A stretch of DNA of 64,000 nucleotides, from positions 11,174 to 75,173 of the forward strand of contig JARRQJ010000022.1 in assembly GCA_037381915.1 (NCBI GenBank), read 5' to 3'. This document shows, piece after piece, positions 6,952-16,174 of this stretch. Source of the DNA: JARRQJ01 sp037381915. GTDB taxonomy: Bacteria; Pseudomonadota; Gammaproteobacteria; DRLM01. Under the pieces are notes generated by a model. The model was not told the DNA's origin. It was given only the letters and a program-made list of their open reading frames with translations, and ran no database searches. Numbering within the stretch: position 1 is the stretch's first letter; each line of letters starts with the position of its first letter. The position numbers were made by a program, and so were the translations under genes.

Positions 6952-9900
6952 TCATCCCTCCCCGGGATGATGCCACCTCTTCCGCATCCACGCGTAATAC
7001 ATGATGGGTATAACCATCAGGGTCAAGGCCGTGGATACCAGCACGCCGAATATCAACGAAATGGCCAGACCGCTGAAGATGGGGTCGTCGAGGATGAAGA
7101 AGGCGCCGAGCATGGCGGCTAGCGCGGTGAGAACGATGGGCTTGGCGCGTACCGCGCTGGAGCGGATCACCGCCTCGGCAAAGGGCGTGCCCTGCTGCAG
7201 TTCGTGGTTGATGAAATCCACCAGCAGGATCGAGTTGCGCACGATGATGCCCGCCAGGGCGATCATGCCGATCATGGAGGTGGCGGTGAATTTGGCGTCC
7301 ATGAACAGGCTCAGCAGGGCGTGGCCGGGCATGACGCCGATGATGGTCAAGGGGATGGGCGCCATGATGATCAGCGGCACCAGATAGGAACGGAACTGCG
7401 CCACCACCAGCAGATAGATCAACACCAGCCCCACGGAGTAGGCGATGCCCATATCCCGGAAGGTCTCATAGGTGATCTGCCACTCCCCGTCCCACTTCAG
7501 ACTGTAGCGATAAGGGTCGTCCGGCTGTTTCAGTAGATACTGTTTTATCGTCTCGCCGCTCTCGGCCGCGATCGGCATCTTGTTCAAGTGGGCGTAGATA
7601 CTGAACATGCCGTATAAAGGACTGTCCAGTTTGCCGGCCATGTCGCCGGTGACGAATACCACTGGCAGCAGGTCCTTGTGATAGATGGCGTGTTCCCGAC
7701 GGCCGTGCACCACGGTAAGCAACTCCGATAAGGGCACCATGTTCCCCTTGGCAGCGTGTACCTTGATGTTCATTAAAAAGTCCAGATTGGCTTTGTCCGC
7801 CGTCGGCAACTCGATGCGGATCGGCACTGGGTATTTGACACGCGCGTCGTGCAGATAACTGACGTCCTCGCCGCCCACCGCCGCCGCCACCGCGTCGGAT
7901 ATTGCCTTCTGACCGACACCCAGCAGCGCCGCCTTGTCACGGTCGACGTGCAGGATCAATTGCGCCTGGGGCGCTTCCACGCTGTCGTCCACGTCCACCA
8001 CATCCGGTGTGGACTCAAAGACGCTGCGCACCTTCTGCGCGACCCGGATCTGGCCGTCGTAATCGATGCCGTAGATCTCGGCGACCAGCGGCGCCTGCAC
8101 CGGCGGTCCCGGCGGCACTTCCACGATCTTCACATTGGCGTCGAAAGGTTTGGCGATTGCCTGCAGGGGAGCTCTCACCGCCAAAGCGATGTCATGGCTC
8201 TTGCGATGACGGTGATGCTTGTCCACCAGGTTCACCTGGATGTCGCCCACGTCGGCACCGCTGCGCAAATAATACTGGCGCACCAGGCCGTTGAAATTGA
8301 TAGGCGAGGCCGTGCCCGCATAGGTCTCGTAGTCGGTGACCTCCGGCACGGTAGCGAGATAGGCGCCCAGATCGTGCAACACCCGTTCGGTCTGTTCGAC
8401 GCTGGTTCCTTCCGGCATGTCCACCACGACTTGAAATTCGGACTTGTTGTCGAAAGGAAGCATCTTCAATACCACCGCCTTGAACCCTACCAGACTTACG
8501 GAAAGCGCGATCAAGGCCAGGATCGCCGCGAACAGTCCCCAGCGCCGCGAACGTCCTTTGGCCTCATGGAGAAACGGCCCAATCAAGCGCTGAAAGAAAC
8601 GATATAGCGGCCCCGAATGGGCATCGCCGTGAGGCGTATGGTGCTTGGCGTGATGCAAGACCTTGTAAGTCAGCCATGGCGTCACGATGAAGGCGACCAG
8701 CAAGGAAATGATCATGCCCATGCTGGCATTGATGGGGATGGGACTCATATAGGGACCCATCAAGCCGGTTACAAAGGCCATGGGCAGCAGGGCGGCGATC
8801 ACCGTGAAAGTGGCGAGAATGGTTGGTCCGCCCACTTCGTCCACCGCCAGGGGAATGGCCTCGGCCAGGGTCTTGCCGCCCAATTGACGGTGACGGTGAA
8901 TGTTCTCCACCACGACGATGGCGTCATCCACCAGGATGCCGATAGAGAAGATCAGCGCGAACAGGGACACGCGATTGATGGTGAATCCCCACGCCCAGGA
9001 CGCGAACAAGGTGGTGGCCAAAGTCACCACCACTGCCGTGCCCACGATAAAGGCCTCGCGCCTGCCCAGGGTCAGCCACACCAGCAGCACCACCGATGCC
9101 GTGGCGAACACCAGCTTCATTATCAGCTTCATGGCCTTGTCATTGGCGGTGGCGCCGTAGTTGCGGGTCACCGTAACCTCCACCCCCTTGGGAATGAAGG
9201 TACCCTTCAATTGGTCGACGCGCTGAATGATGCGATCGGCGATCTCCACTGCATTGGTGCCGGGCTTTTTGGCAACGGCGATGGTGACCGCGGGAAATTC
9301 GCCTTTGGCCTCGATCCCCTTTTTCTGCGCCGCTGCGCCGGTGCCGAAGCGCACATATTTCTCGGGCTGATCGGGACCGCGGCTCACGGTCGCCACGTCG
9401 CGCAGATACACCGGCGCACCGTCGCGCATCCCCACCACCAGCGACGCCACGTCGTCAACACTGCTCAGCAATGTACCGGCGCGCACCAGAACCTCTTGAT
9501 TATTCGCCACGAGGGCACCGGCCTCGTGGGAGACATTGGCGGCGGACAAGGCGGCACGCAGATCGGCCAGGGAGATGTGATAGCCGGCCAGGCGCTGGGG
9601 ATCGAGCATCACGCGCACTACCTGGTCGGTGCCGCCGATGGTATAGATGTTCCGCGTCCCTGCCACCCGCTTCAACTCCACCTCGATGGTGTGCGCCACC
9701 TGCTGCAGATCAAAACCGGCGCGTGCGGGGTCCTTTGTCCACAGCGTCAAGGCAACGATGGGCACGTCATCGATGCCCTTGGGCTTGACGATAGGCTGGC
9801 CGACACCGAGATTGGCCGGCAGCCAGTCCTGATTGGAAAAGACCGCGTTATACAAGCGCACGATGGCATCGTTGCGTGGCTCGCCCACCTTGAATTGCAC

Positions 9901-10200
9901 GGTGAGCACCGCCATGCCCGGCCGCGACACTGAGTAGACGTGCTTGATGCCTTTGATCTCGGAGAATACCTGTTCGGCGGGTATGCTGATCAACTGTTCC
10001 ACTTCCCGCGCCGACGCGCCGGGAAACGGCACAAATACATTGGCGAAGGTTACATCGATCTGCGGTTCTTCTTCCCGCGGTGTGATCAAGACGGCGAACA
10101 GGCCGAGCAGCAAGCCCAGCAACGCCAGCAGCGGCGTGATCTGCGAATGCAGGAACTTCTTGGCGATCGTACCGGAAAGGCCTAAGCGCTCACTCGCCAT
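6952..10200 (-). CDS. RND efflux transporter, inner-membrane permease subunit
   Basis: This 1082-residue protein belongs to the AcrB/MexB (RND) superfamily and would use the proton gradient to expel substrates through a tripartite pump. The first helix follows residue 15, and a large periplasmic loop begins with FPGASAREVEQLISIPAEQ. Helix 4 contains GILVDDAIVVVENIHRH, where the paired aspartates match the proton-relay Asp pair of hydrophobe-exporting RND pumps. A second half of like design ends with GIIVRNSILLVDFINHEL and six helices. Its start overlaps the end of the adaptor gene by 11 bases, so the two are translationally coupled. No TolC-type outer-membrane gene is adjacent. The substrate is not predictable. 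Confidence 0.93.
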   Translation of the reverse strand: MASERLGLSGTIAKKFLHSQITPLLALLGLLLGLFAVLITPREEEPQIDVTFANVFVPFPGASAREVEQLISIPAEQVFSEIKGIKHVYSVSRPGMAVLTVQFKVGEPRNDAIVRLYNAVFSNQDWLPANLGVGQPIVKPKGIDDVPIVALTLWTKDPARAGFDLQQVAHTIEVELKRVAGTRNIYTIGGTDQVVRVMLDPQRLAGYHISLADLRAALSAANVSHEAGALVANNQEVLVRAGTLLSSVDDVASLVVGMRDGAPVYLRDVATVSRGPDQPEKYVRFGTGAAAQKKGIEAKGEFPAVTIAVAKKPGTNAVEIADRIIQRVDQLKGTFIPKGVEVTVTRNYGATANDKAMKLIMKLVFATASVVLLVWLTLGRREAFIVGTAVVVTLATTLFASWAWGFTINRVSLFALIFSIGILVDDAIVVVENIHRHRQLGGKTLAEAIPLAVDEVGGPTILATFTVIAALLPMAFVTGLMGPYMSPIPINASMGMIISLLVAFIVTPWLTYKVLHHAKHHTPHGDAHSGPLYRFFQRLIGPFLHEAKGRSRRWGLFAAILALIALSVSLVGFKAVVLKMLPFDNKSEFQVVVDMPEGTSVEQTERVLHDLGAYLATVPEVTDYETYAGTASPINFNGLVRQYYLRSGADVGDIQVNLVDKHHRHRKSHDIALAVRAPLQAIAKPFDANVKIVEVPPGPPVQAPLVAEIYGIDYDGQIRVAQKVRSVFESTPDVVDVDDSVEAPQAQLILHVDRDKAALLGVGQKAISDAVAAAVGGEDVSYLHDARVKYPVPIRIELPTADKANLDFLMNIKVHAAKGNMVPLSELLTVVHGRREHAIYHKDLLPVVFVTGDMAGKLDSPLYGMFSIYAHLNKMPIAAESGETIKQYLLKQPDDPYRYSLKWDGEWQITYETFRDMGIAYSVGLVLIYLLVVAQFRSYLVPLIIMAPIPLTIIGVMPGHALLSLFMDAKFTATSMIGMIALAGIIVRNSILLVDFINHELQQGTPFAEAVIRSSAVRAKPIVLTALAAMLGAFFILDDPIFSGLAISLIFGVLVSTALTLMVIPIMYYAWMRKRWHHPGEG

Positions 10201-11266
10201 GTGCCGCCTGCCGTTCCTTGAGGGCTAGGCCGGCCTCCACCGGATCCAACACGACCTTTTCCCCTTCTTCCAGGCCCGCCAGCACATCGATCATATCGCC
10301 GTTGCGGACCCGCCCGGTGCGTATCTGCCGCAAGCTGATGGTCCCGTCCTTGCCGGCCACGTACACCGCGGTCAATTCACTGCGATGGATCACCGCCCGG
10401 CGGGGGACCGAAAGGTGCCGGGACTCGCCCGTAGAGAAAGCCACCTTGACGAAAGTCCCCGCACGAATGCCCTTGAGGTCCTTGGGCAGGTTCATCCTCA
10501 CCTTGACGGTGTGGCTCTGTGGATCGGCATAGGGAAACACCGTGAGATGTTCCACCGTAACCGGGGCTTGCCGCTCGTCCGGAAACATGATCGTGGCGCG
10601 GTCCTGACTACTGACCGCGGCGACGAAGCTCTGCGGCACCTGTACCGCCACTCGCAAATCTTTGATGGACAACCCCGTCATCAGCGGCTGTCCGACCCGG
10701 ACGGTCTCCCCCACCTCCACGTGGCGGGCCACCACGAAGCCGCTGTACGGCGCCTTGATCACGGTGCGCTCGAGTTGCTCCTGCGCCACCTTGACCTGGC
10801 CCTCAGCGGCGGCCAAACGTGCCTTGGCGCTGTTGAGCACGGCGGTGACGCGGTCCATCTCCGACTGGGCCACCAGCTTTCTCGCCACAAGATTCTTGGT
10901 GCGTTGATATTGCTGGCGGGCCTCCACAAGCCGCGCCTTGGCCTCAGCCACGGCGGCCTTGCTCTGGGCGAGACGGGCGCGTTGTTCGTTGTCGCGGAAA
11001 CGAATCAGGACGCTGCCCTTGGGCACGAAATCATCCACATCGAAGTTAATGGCCACGATGCGTCCGACAAACTCGGCGGACACGGTAGACTGGCGCACTG
11101 GCTCCACGACACCGTCGAGAATTTGCTCGTTAGCCGTCGTCTGGTAACGGGCCACCATCGTTGCCAAGGGCTCCGCCGCCAGCGACCACTGTGGCGTGGA
11201 CAATAACAAGAGGACGCCGCCGACCCAGGCCGCGACCAAGGCATTTCCGGCACGAGGAGTTGCCAT
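10190..11266 (-). CDS. RND efflux periplasmic adaptor (membrane fusion protein)
   Basis: This 358-residue protein links the inner-membrane pump to an outer-membrane channel. It has an N-terminal signal sequence (ALVAAWVGGVLLLLS, cut near SLAAEP). A lipoyl/barrel-sandwich half (VSAEFVGRIVAINFDVDDFV) and a coiled-coil hairpin (about residues 95 to 160, rich in Ala, Gln and Lys) follow. The second lipoyl half is TVIKAPYSGFVVARHVEVGE, and beta-barrel domains come last. The ATG at 11266 lies eight bases after GGAGG; an in-frame TTG further upstream is rejected because that ribosome-binding site would fall inside it. It is the first gene of a two-gene operon with the pump. Confidence 0.9.
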   Translation of the reverse strand: MATPRAGNALVAAWVGGVLLLLSTPQWSLAAEPLATMVARYQTTANEQILDGVVEPVRQSTVSAEFVGRIVAINFDVDDFVPKGSVLIRFRDNEQRARLAQSKAAVAEAKARLVEARQQYQRTKNLVARKLVAQSEMDRVTAVLNSAKARLAAAEGQVKVAQEQLERTVIKAPYSGFVVARHVEVGETVRVGQPLMTGLSIKDLRVAVQVPQSFVAAVSSQDRATIMFPDERQAPVTVEHLTVFPYADPQSHTVKVRMNLPKDLKGIRAGTFVKVAFSTGESRHLSVPRRAVIHRSELTAVYVAGKDGTISLRQIRTGRVRNGDMIDVLAGLEEGEKVVLDPVEAGLALKERQAAHGE

Positions 11267-11291
11267 GTGCCAAACCTCCAAGATTAAAATT

Positions 11292-11315
11292 ATAATATCA
11301 TAATATCATTATATA
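11292..11315. promoter_or_regulatory. Tandem ATAATATC repeat upstream of the RND operon, possible operator
   Basis: Two perfect head-to-tail copies of ATAATATC (11292-11299, 11300-11307) are followed by a degenerate third copy, in a very AT-rich stretch 25 to 50 bases upstream of the adaptor start. TTGTCA and TTGATT hexamers lie just upstream on the minus strand. The position fits a promoter overlapped by a repressor site, as is common for efflux operons, but no regulator gene is next to it. Confidence 0.4.
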
Positions 11316-11936
11316 TTGACAAATCAACCCCCTTATCCTTAGCCGCCGACTGCCCCACTAGCCAATTAATACTTTAAAAACCGCATCTTATATGATGGCC
11401 CTATAAGCCGCCCATGGCTACACCCATTTGAGTACCTAATGCGGAAACGCGGCGCCTCGCGGCACTGTCACGATGATCACCTCATCCCCTGCGACCCGCC
11501 AAGGGAGACAGAAAAATATTTCAACAGGGCGTCACCCACCGTGATGTCATGACCGCAGTCCACTGGTGCCGCACTCTCCGAGCGTCGCCTCTGTCGACGG
11601 GGAATGAATCTTTTCCAGTGTCATGCAGGTCAAAGCAGATGACTCCGAAAACTCCGGGTAACGGCCCGATCATGATCCGCCCGTCAAGCGGGTTTCCTAC
11701 ACGTCGCAACTCGCAAATACTCTTCCTTCCCTTGATCGCCAACCATGATGATTATGATTATAGATAAGGTCCCAGCCAAATCGGATGTAGCCCCATGCTG
11801 CCACTGAGCAATTGTATTGGGTCCGTCTTGCGATGCCGTTTTCGCCGCCAGGCTTGCGGCGCGACGAGCCGCCATGCCCACCCGAACCGCCTCGATCTCC
11901 ATGATATATAGATGGAAATCCCTCCGCCGATGCATT
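11316..11936. other. Intergenic region between divergent RND operon and metalloprotease gene
   Basis: About 620 bases separate the RND operon promoter region from the BepA-like gene. Open frames on both strands (for example around 11521 to 11767) are antiparallel shadows of each other with no ribosome-binding site or family match. I see no RNA gene or clear terminator here. Confidence 0.35.
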
Positions 11937-13418
11937 ATGGTTGTGAAAATTATTTTTGCAAAGCCCGTCTTGAAGAACGTTGCCCGATATAAGAACGCGT
12001 GGGGGAGGCCATGGAGACGCCAGGCACTCTTGTTGCTTGCCCTGCTCTGCTCGAACGCCCCCTTGTCCGCGCTCGCCACGGAGACTTCGCCCAATCTGGC
12101 GCTGCCCGATTTCGGTGACGCCTCGGGAACCTTGATGTCGCCCCAGGAAGAACACCGCCTGGGAGAAGAGTTCATGCGCAATGTGCGCCGTTCGGTCAAG
12201 ATAATCGATGATCCGCAGGTCGAAGAATACATTCAGAATCTCGGCTACCGCCTGGTCGCCGGCACCGATCCGCAGCCCTACCGCTTCACTTACTTTGTGG
12301 TGCAGGATCCGGAGATCAACGCCTTCGCCGGACCGGGCGGCTACATCGGCGTGAACAGCGGCTTGATACTGATCGCGAAATCGGAGAGCGAGCTTGCCAG
12401 CGTATTGGCACACGAAACCGCGCACGTCACACAACACCACCTGCTGCGCTCTTTCGACAAGGCAAACCGCACCAATCTCCCCGCCACGGCGGCATTGATC
12501 GCCGCCTTGATCCTGGGCGCCCATAATCCGCAACTGGCGGAAGCGGCCATCGCCTCCACCGTCGCCGGCAGCCAGCAGATGCAAATCAATTTCACCCGCG
12601 AAAACGAGCTGGAAGCGGACCGGGTCGGCATGCAGATACTCGTTGCGGCCGGCTACGATCCCCGCAATATGCCCGCCTTCTTCGAAAGGATGCAGAAGGC
12701 CACCCGTTATTATCAAAGTGGTATACCGAAACTGTTGCTTGACCACCCCGTCACCACGGCGCGTATCGCCGATACGGACCGCGCCAAGCTGCGGGTGATC
12801 ACCACCGACGACCCGTCGCAAGCGGTGAAATACTTCGCCTCCGAGCTAAAGCAGAAGACCTACACCCATGAAGAAGCGGCACGCTACGGCTATGCCCTGG
12901 CCCTGCTACGTGACGACCAAATCGATCAGGCCCGGGAACAGATCAAATGGCTACTGAAAAAATCCCCCAACCGCATCTCCTATCTCATCGCCCAAGCACA
13001 GCTGGAGTCGGCGGCCGGCAAGGGCAAAAATGCGCTGAAGATCTACGGCAATGCCTTACAGCTTTATCCGCGCAACTATCCATTAACCATCCTCTACAGC
13101 ACCGAATTGTTACACGAGGGCCAGGCGGCGACGGCGCGGCAAATACTGCAGGAATATTTACGTCATCGCGATCCCAAACCGCTGGTCTACAAACTGCTCG
13201 CCCAAGCGGAAAACGACGAAGGCTCACCCATAGAATCCCTGCAGGCCCTGGCGGAATATGATTACCTCAACGGCCAGACGCAAAGCGCCATCGAACACCT
13301 CAACCGGGCGCTGGGGATGACCAAGAAAGACGATTTTTATCATGCGTCGCGCCTCAAGGCGCGTCTCAAGGAACTCAAGCAACAGGCGAAACTCGAAGCC
13401 AGGGAAAAATCGCAGTAA
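11937..13418 (+). CDS. bepA: Periplasmic M48 metalloprotease with TPR tail (BepA/YfgC-like)
   Basis: BepA-type proteases act in the periplasm on misassembled outer-membrane proteins and assist LptD assembly. The protein (493 residues from this start) has a signal peptide (ALLLLALLCSNAPLSALA). The M48 zinc site follows: HETAH in ASVLAHETAHVTQHH, with the third ligand in ENELEADRVG about 60 residues later. The C-terminal third is a set of TPR-like helices (ISYLIAQAQLESAAGKGKNA onward). Length and domain order match E. coli BepA. The start is uncertain: no strong ribosome-binding site precedes ATG 11937, and GTG 11943 or later codons are possible. It converges with pdhB with a 19-base gap. Confidence 0.87.
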   Translation: MVVKIIFAKPVLKNVARYKNAWGRPWRRQALLLLALLCSNAPLSALATETSPNLALPDFGDASGTLMSPQEEHRLGEEFMRNVRRSVKIIDDPQVEEYIQNLGYRLVAGTDPQPYRFTYFVVQDPEINAFAGPGGYIGVNSGLILIAKSESELASVLAHETAHVTQHHLLRSFDKANRTNLPATAALIAALILGAHNPQLAEAAIASTVAGSQQMQINFTRENELEADRVGMQILVAAGYDPRNMPAFFERMQKATRYYQSGIPKLLLDHPVTTARIADTDRAKLRVITTDDPSQAVKYFASELKQKTYTHEEAARYGYALALLRDDQIDQAREQIKWLLKKSPNRISYLIAQAQLESAAGKGKNALKIYGNALQLYPRNYPLTILYSTELLHEGQAATARQILQEYLRHRDPKPLVYKLLAQAENDEGSPIESLQALAEYDYLNGQTQSAIEHLNRALGMTKKDDFYHASRLKARLKELKQQAKLEAREKSQ

Positions 13419-13437
13419 CGTCGAGCGGCGAATGCGT

Positions 13438-14469
13438 TCAGCCCTTGAGGGCGGCGCGCACCGCCGTCGCCACTTGCGCCTCATCCGGAATTGACGCCGC
13501 TTCCAGGGCGCCGTTGTAAGGTGTGGGCACATCGGCGCCGGCCACGCGGCCTATGGGCGCTTCCAGATCGAAGAAACTCGCCTCGCTCAAGGCCGCCACA
13601 ATCTCCGCGCCGGCGCCGGCGAAACGGCAATCTTCCTCCACGACCAATGCGCGATGGGTCTTGGCCAGCGAGGTCTGTAGCAGCGGCAGGTCGATGGGCC
13701 GCAGGCTGCGCAGATCGATCACTTCCGCCTCAACGGACTCCTTGGCCAACGCCGCCGCCGCCGCGAGACACACCTGTACCATGCGCGACCAGGCGATCAA
13801 GGTGATATGCTTTCCCATCCGCCTCACCGCGGCGCTGTGCAGCGCTGGTGGCGGCGCGGCTTGATCGAACCGGCCCTTGGCGAAATACAGCAGTTCGTGC
13901 TCCAGAACGATGATGGGATCCGGGTCCTGCACGGCCTGTATCAGCTGCCAGTAGGCGTCCTGGGGCGTGGCCGGCACCGCGATGCGCAAGCCGGGGACGT
14001 TCATCAAGGTGTGCTCCAGGCGCTGCGAGTGCTGAGCTCCCAGCTGCCTGGCCACGCCGCCGGGCATGCGCACCACCAGCGGTACATGCAATTGTCCACC
14101 CGACATGTAGCGCAGCTTGGCCGCCATATTGATCAAGGCATCCAGGGCCAGCAGGGCGAAATTTACGGTCATGATCTCCACCACCGGCCGTCCCCCGGCC
14201 AGCGCCGCGCCCACCGCCAATCCGCTGAAGCTGTTTTCGGAGATCGGCGTATCGCGCACCCGCCATTCACCGTACTTGGCGTAGAGGCCCTGGGTAACGC
14301 GATAGCTTCCCCCATACAGGCCCACATCTTCGCCCAGGATAAACACGGCCTCATCCGCCGCCATGACCTGATCCAGGGCGATATTCATCGCCTCCCAGCA
14401 CATCAGCTCCGCCGCGGGCCGGGCGACACCGACGGTGCCAGCGTTCTGGGGACGGTCATGCTTGCTCAT
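13438..14469 (-). CDS. pdhB: 2-oxoacid (pyruvate/acetoin) dehydrogenase E1, beta subunit
   Basis: This 343-residue protein shows the transketolase-like pyrimidine-binding domain (VFILGEDVGLYGG, RVRDTPISENSFSGLAVGAALAG, HSQRLEHTLMNVPGLRIAVPATP). The C-terminal transketolase domain ends with LVVEEDCRFAGAGAEI. With the alpha subunit it would decarboxylate a 2-oxoacid using thiamine diphosphate. The start ATG overlaps the stop of the alpha gene (ATGA), so the two are coupled. No E2 or E3 gene is in the window; the next gene, bepA, is convergent. The substrate could be pyruvate, acetoin or a branched-chain oxoacid, and the symbol reflects general similarity only. Confidence 0.88.
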   Translation of the reverse strand: MSKHDRPQNAGTVGVARPAAELMCWEAMNIALDQVMAADEAVFILGEDVGLYGGSYRVTQGLYAKYGEWRVRDTPISENSFSGLAVGAALAGGRPVVEIMTVNFALLALDALINMAAKLRYMSGGQLHVPLVVRMPGGVARQLGAQHSQRLEHTLMNVPGLRIAVPATPQDAYWQLIQAVQDPDPIIVLEHELLYFAKGRFDQAAPPPALHSAAVRRMGKHITLIAWSRMVQVCLAAAAALAKESVEAEVIDLRSLRPIDLPLLQTSLAKTHRALVVEEDCRFAGAGAEIVAALSEASFFDLEAPIGRVAGADVPTPYNGALEAASIPDEAQVATAVRAALKG

Positions 14470-15443
14470 GGCGCCCCCCGGTAGAGATCGACGGGCCGGG
14501 CATACACGTCCTTGTACAGCTCACCGGGCGGCGGACTGGCAAGGGCGTAGGCGACGGCCTCGTCCACCGTCTGCCGTGCGCGTTCTTCCAGCTCCTCGAT
14601 GGCGGTCCCGGTTAACCATCCCGCGTCTTCGACGCGACGGCGAAACATTGTCAGAGGATCGCGGGCGCGCAGTTCAGCCATTTCCAGACCGGAACGATAG
14701 GCGTCGCTGTCGGCCATGGAATGACCGCGAAAACGATAGGTCTCGCACTCCAGCAGATAAGGACCCAAACCGCTGCGTACATGTTCCAGGGCCATGCGGC
14801 TCGCCTCGTATACCGCCAGTACCTCCATGCCGTCCACGCGGCGCGCCTCGATGCCGTAGGCGTGGGCGCGTTTGTAGACCTCGGGGACCGCGGAGTGACG
14901 GTGGATCTCCGTGCCGATTTGATAATGATTGTTCTCGCACACGAACAAGACCGGCAGCTTCCATAGCGCGGCCATATTCAGGGATTCATGAAACGTTCCC
15001 TGGTTGACGGCGCCGTCGCCGAAGTAGCACAGCACCACATCGCGGCTGTTCAACAGCACCTGGCGATAGGCAACGCCGATGGCGACGGGAAAGGTTTCGC
15101 CGACGATGGCGTAGCCGCCGAACAAACGCCGTTGCGCGTCGAACAGATGCATGGAACCGCCATAGCCGCCAGCGCAACCACCACTGCGTCCGAACAGTTC
15201 CGCCATCACCGTCGCGGGAGGAACACCGCGCATCAGGGCATGGACGTGTTCGCGGTAGGTGGATACCACATAATCACCGGGATCGGCGGTGCGCAGCGAG
15301 CCGACCGCCACCGCCTCCTCGCCGGGATAAAGGTGCAGGAATCCGGCGATATTGCCCTGTGCGTACTGTTCGGCGGCCGCCTGCTCAAACTGGCGGGCCA
15401 GGAGCATGTCATAGAGAAACTGCCGGGCAAGATCTCGTTCCAT
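14466..15443 (-). CDS. pdhA: 2-oxoacid (pyruvate/acetoin) dehydrogenase E1, alpha subunit
   Basis: This 325-residue subunit binds thiamine diphosphate. The GDG...NN motif is intact: FGDGAVNQGTFHESLNMAAL followed by LPVLFVCENNHY. The substrate and phosphorylation-loop region is YRFRGHSMADSDAYRS. Earlier, GFLHLYPGEEAVAVG and YREHVHALMRG are typical of the short PdhA/AcoA branch rather than the large AceE type. It is translated just ahead of the beta subunit with a four-base overlap. About 185 bases separate it from the TerB-domain gene upstream, so it likely has its own promoter. The lack of neighbouring E2/E3 genes means the rest of the complex must be encoded elsewhere. Confidence 0.9.
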   Translation of the reverse strand: MERDLARQFLYDMLLARQFEQAAAEQYAQGNIAGFLHLYPGEEAVAVGSLRTADPGDYVVSTYREHVHALMRGVPPATVMAELFGRSGGCAGGYGGSMHLFDAQRRLFGGYAIVGETFPVAIGVAYRQVLLNSRDVVLCYFGDGAVNQGTFHESLNMAALWKLPVLFVCENNHYQIGTEIHRHSAVPEVYKRAHAYGIEARRVDGMEVLAVYEASRMALEHVRSGLGPYLLECETYRFRGHSMADSDAYRSGLEMAELRARDPLTMFRRRVEDAGWLTGTAIEELEERARQTVDEAVAYALASPPPGELYKDVYARPVDLYRGAP

Positions 15444-15628
15444 GGATCACTCCACAGTTGTAAGACGAATTCTCGGCGCATCAACGTCGGAACACCCGCA
15501 AAACGCCGCTGCTACTTTCGACCCAATCCACTACTCACGCAGGGTGTCGCCCATCGCCACCGGTGAAACACGAATTCCGGCTTTACCTCGCCTGTAGCCG
15601 GCAGGATGCCATTACCCCGGGATTGCCG

Positions 15629-16114
15629 TCAACGCGCCGGCCCGGACAATTTATTTGCCAGCTCGGTCTGCACCTTATGCCGGGTTCGAGTAAAGATACT
15701 GTGCGGTACGTGCAGCAAATCGGCGACCTTGCGCACCAGGTATTCCTCATACTTGTCCTTATCCAGATCGGCAAAGGCCACGCGCCACATCATCTCGATA
15801 ACCTTGGCCTTCTGCTCCTGGGAAAATTCCTGGTCCACCAACTGGGTGAACTGAAACAATGAAACCGAACCGTCGACCTCCTCTTCCGCCAAGGCCACCA
15901 ATTCATCGGTCTCCTGACGGCTGAGTTCGAACAGTGCTTGCACGGCGGATATCACCGCCCGCCGTTCGGATTGCTCCACGTGAAAATCGGCGCGGGTCAC
16001 TTCGATCAGCAAGGCGGCGGTGGCAAGTTGCAAGGCCCGCTCATGGTTTTGCTGGCCACCCTGTACCCCGGATTGGATCCGAGCGGAAAAAAATCTCTGA
16101 ATGCGGCGTATCAT
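15629..16114 (-). CDS. TerB-domain protein
   Basis: This all-helical 161-residue protein has the pattern LATAALLIEVTRADFHVEQSE (acidic first helix pair) and MMWRVAFADLDKDKYEEYLV (second acidic helix pair), which matches the TerB / co-chaperone DjlA-like N-terminal domain. These acidic pairs are the proposed metal-binding sites of TerB proteins. It is not enough to predict tellurite resistance, because no other ter gene is nearby. GGGAG five bases before ATG 16114 decides the start over an upstream in-frame ATG at 16150. The ankyrin gene ends about 60 bases upstream on the same strand, so they may form an operon. Confidence 0.8.
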   Translation of the reverse strand: MIRRIQRFFSARIQSGVQGGQQNHERALQLATAALLIEVTRADFHVEQSERRAVISAVQALFELSRQETDELVALAEEEVDGSVSLFQFTQLVDQEFSQEQKAKVIEMMWRVAFADLDKDKYEEYLVRKVADLLHVPHSIFTRTRHKVQTELANKLSGPAR

Positions 16115-16174
16115 CACTTCTCCCGCATAATGCTCAACAATATTTGACAAATCCGTCCCCGTGGGGCCGGGAAC

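Noticed and set aside
6575..7122. Two overlapping plus-strand open frames after the methyltransferase-like gene
   Set aside because: They span the palindromic intergenic element and the end of the pump gene and have no recognisable domain.
8617..9933. Long open frame of 438 codons on the plus strand opposite the RND pump
   Set aside because: It is the antisense shadow of the pump gene, extremely His- and Gly-rich, with no family pattern.
15629..16114. Tellurite resistance determinant
   Set aside because: A TerB domain alone, without terC, terD or terZ neighbours, does not support a resistance function.
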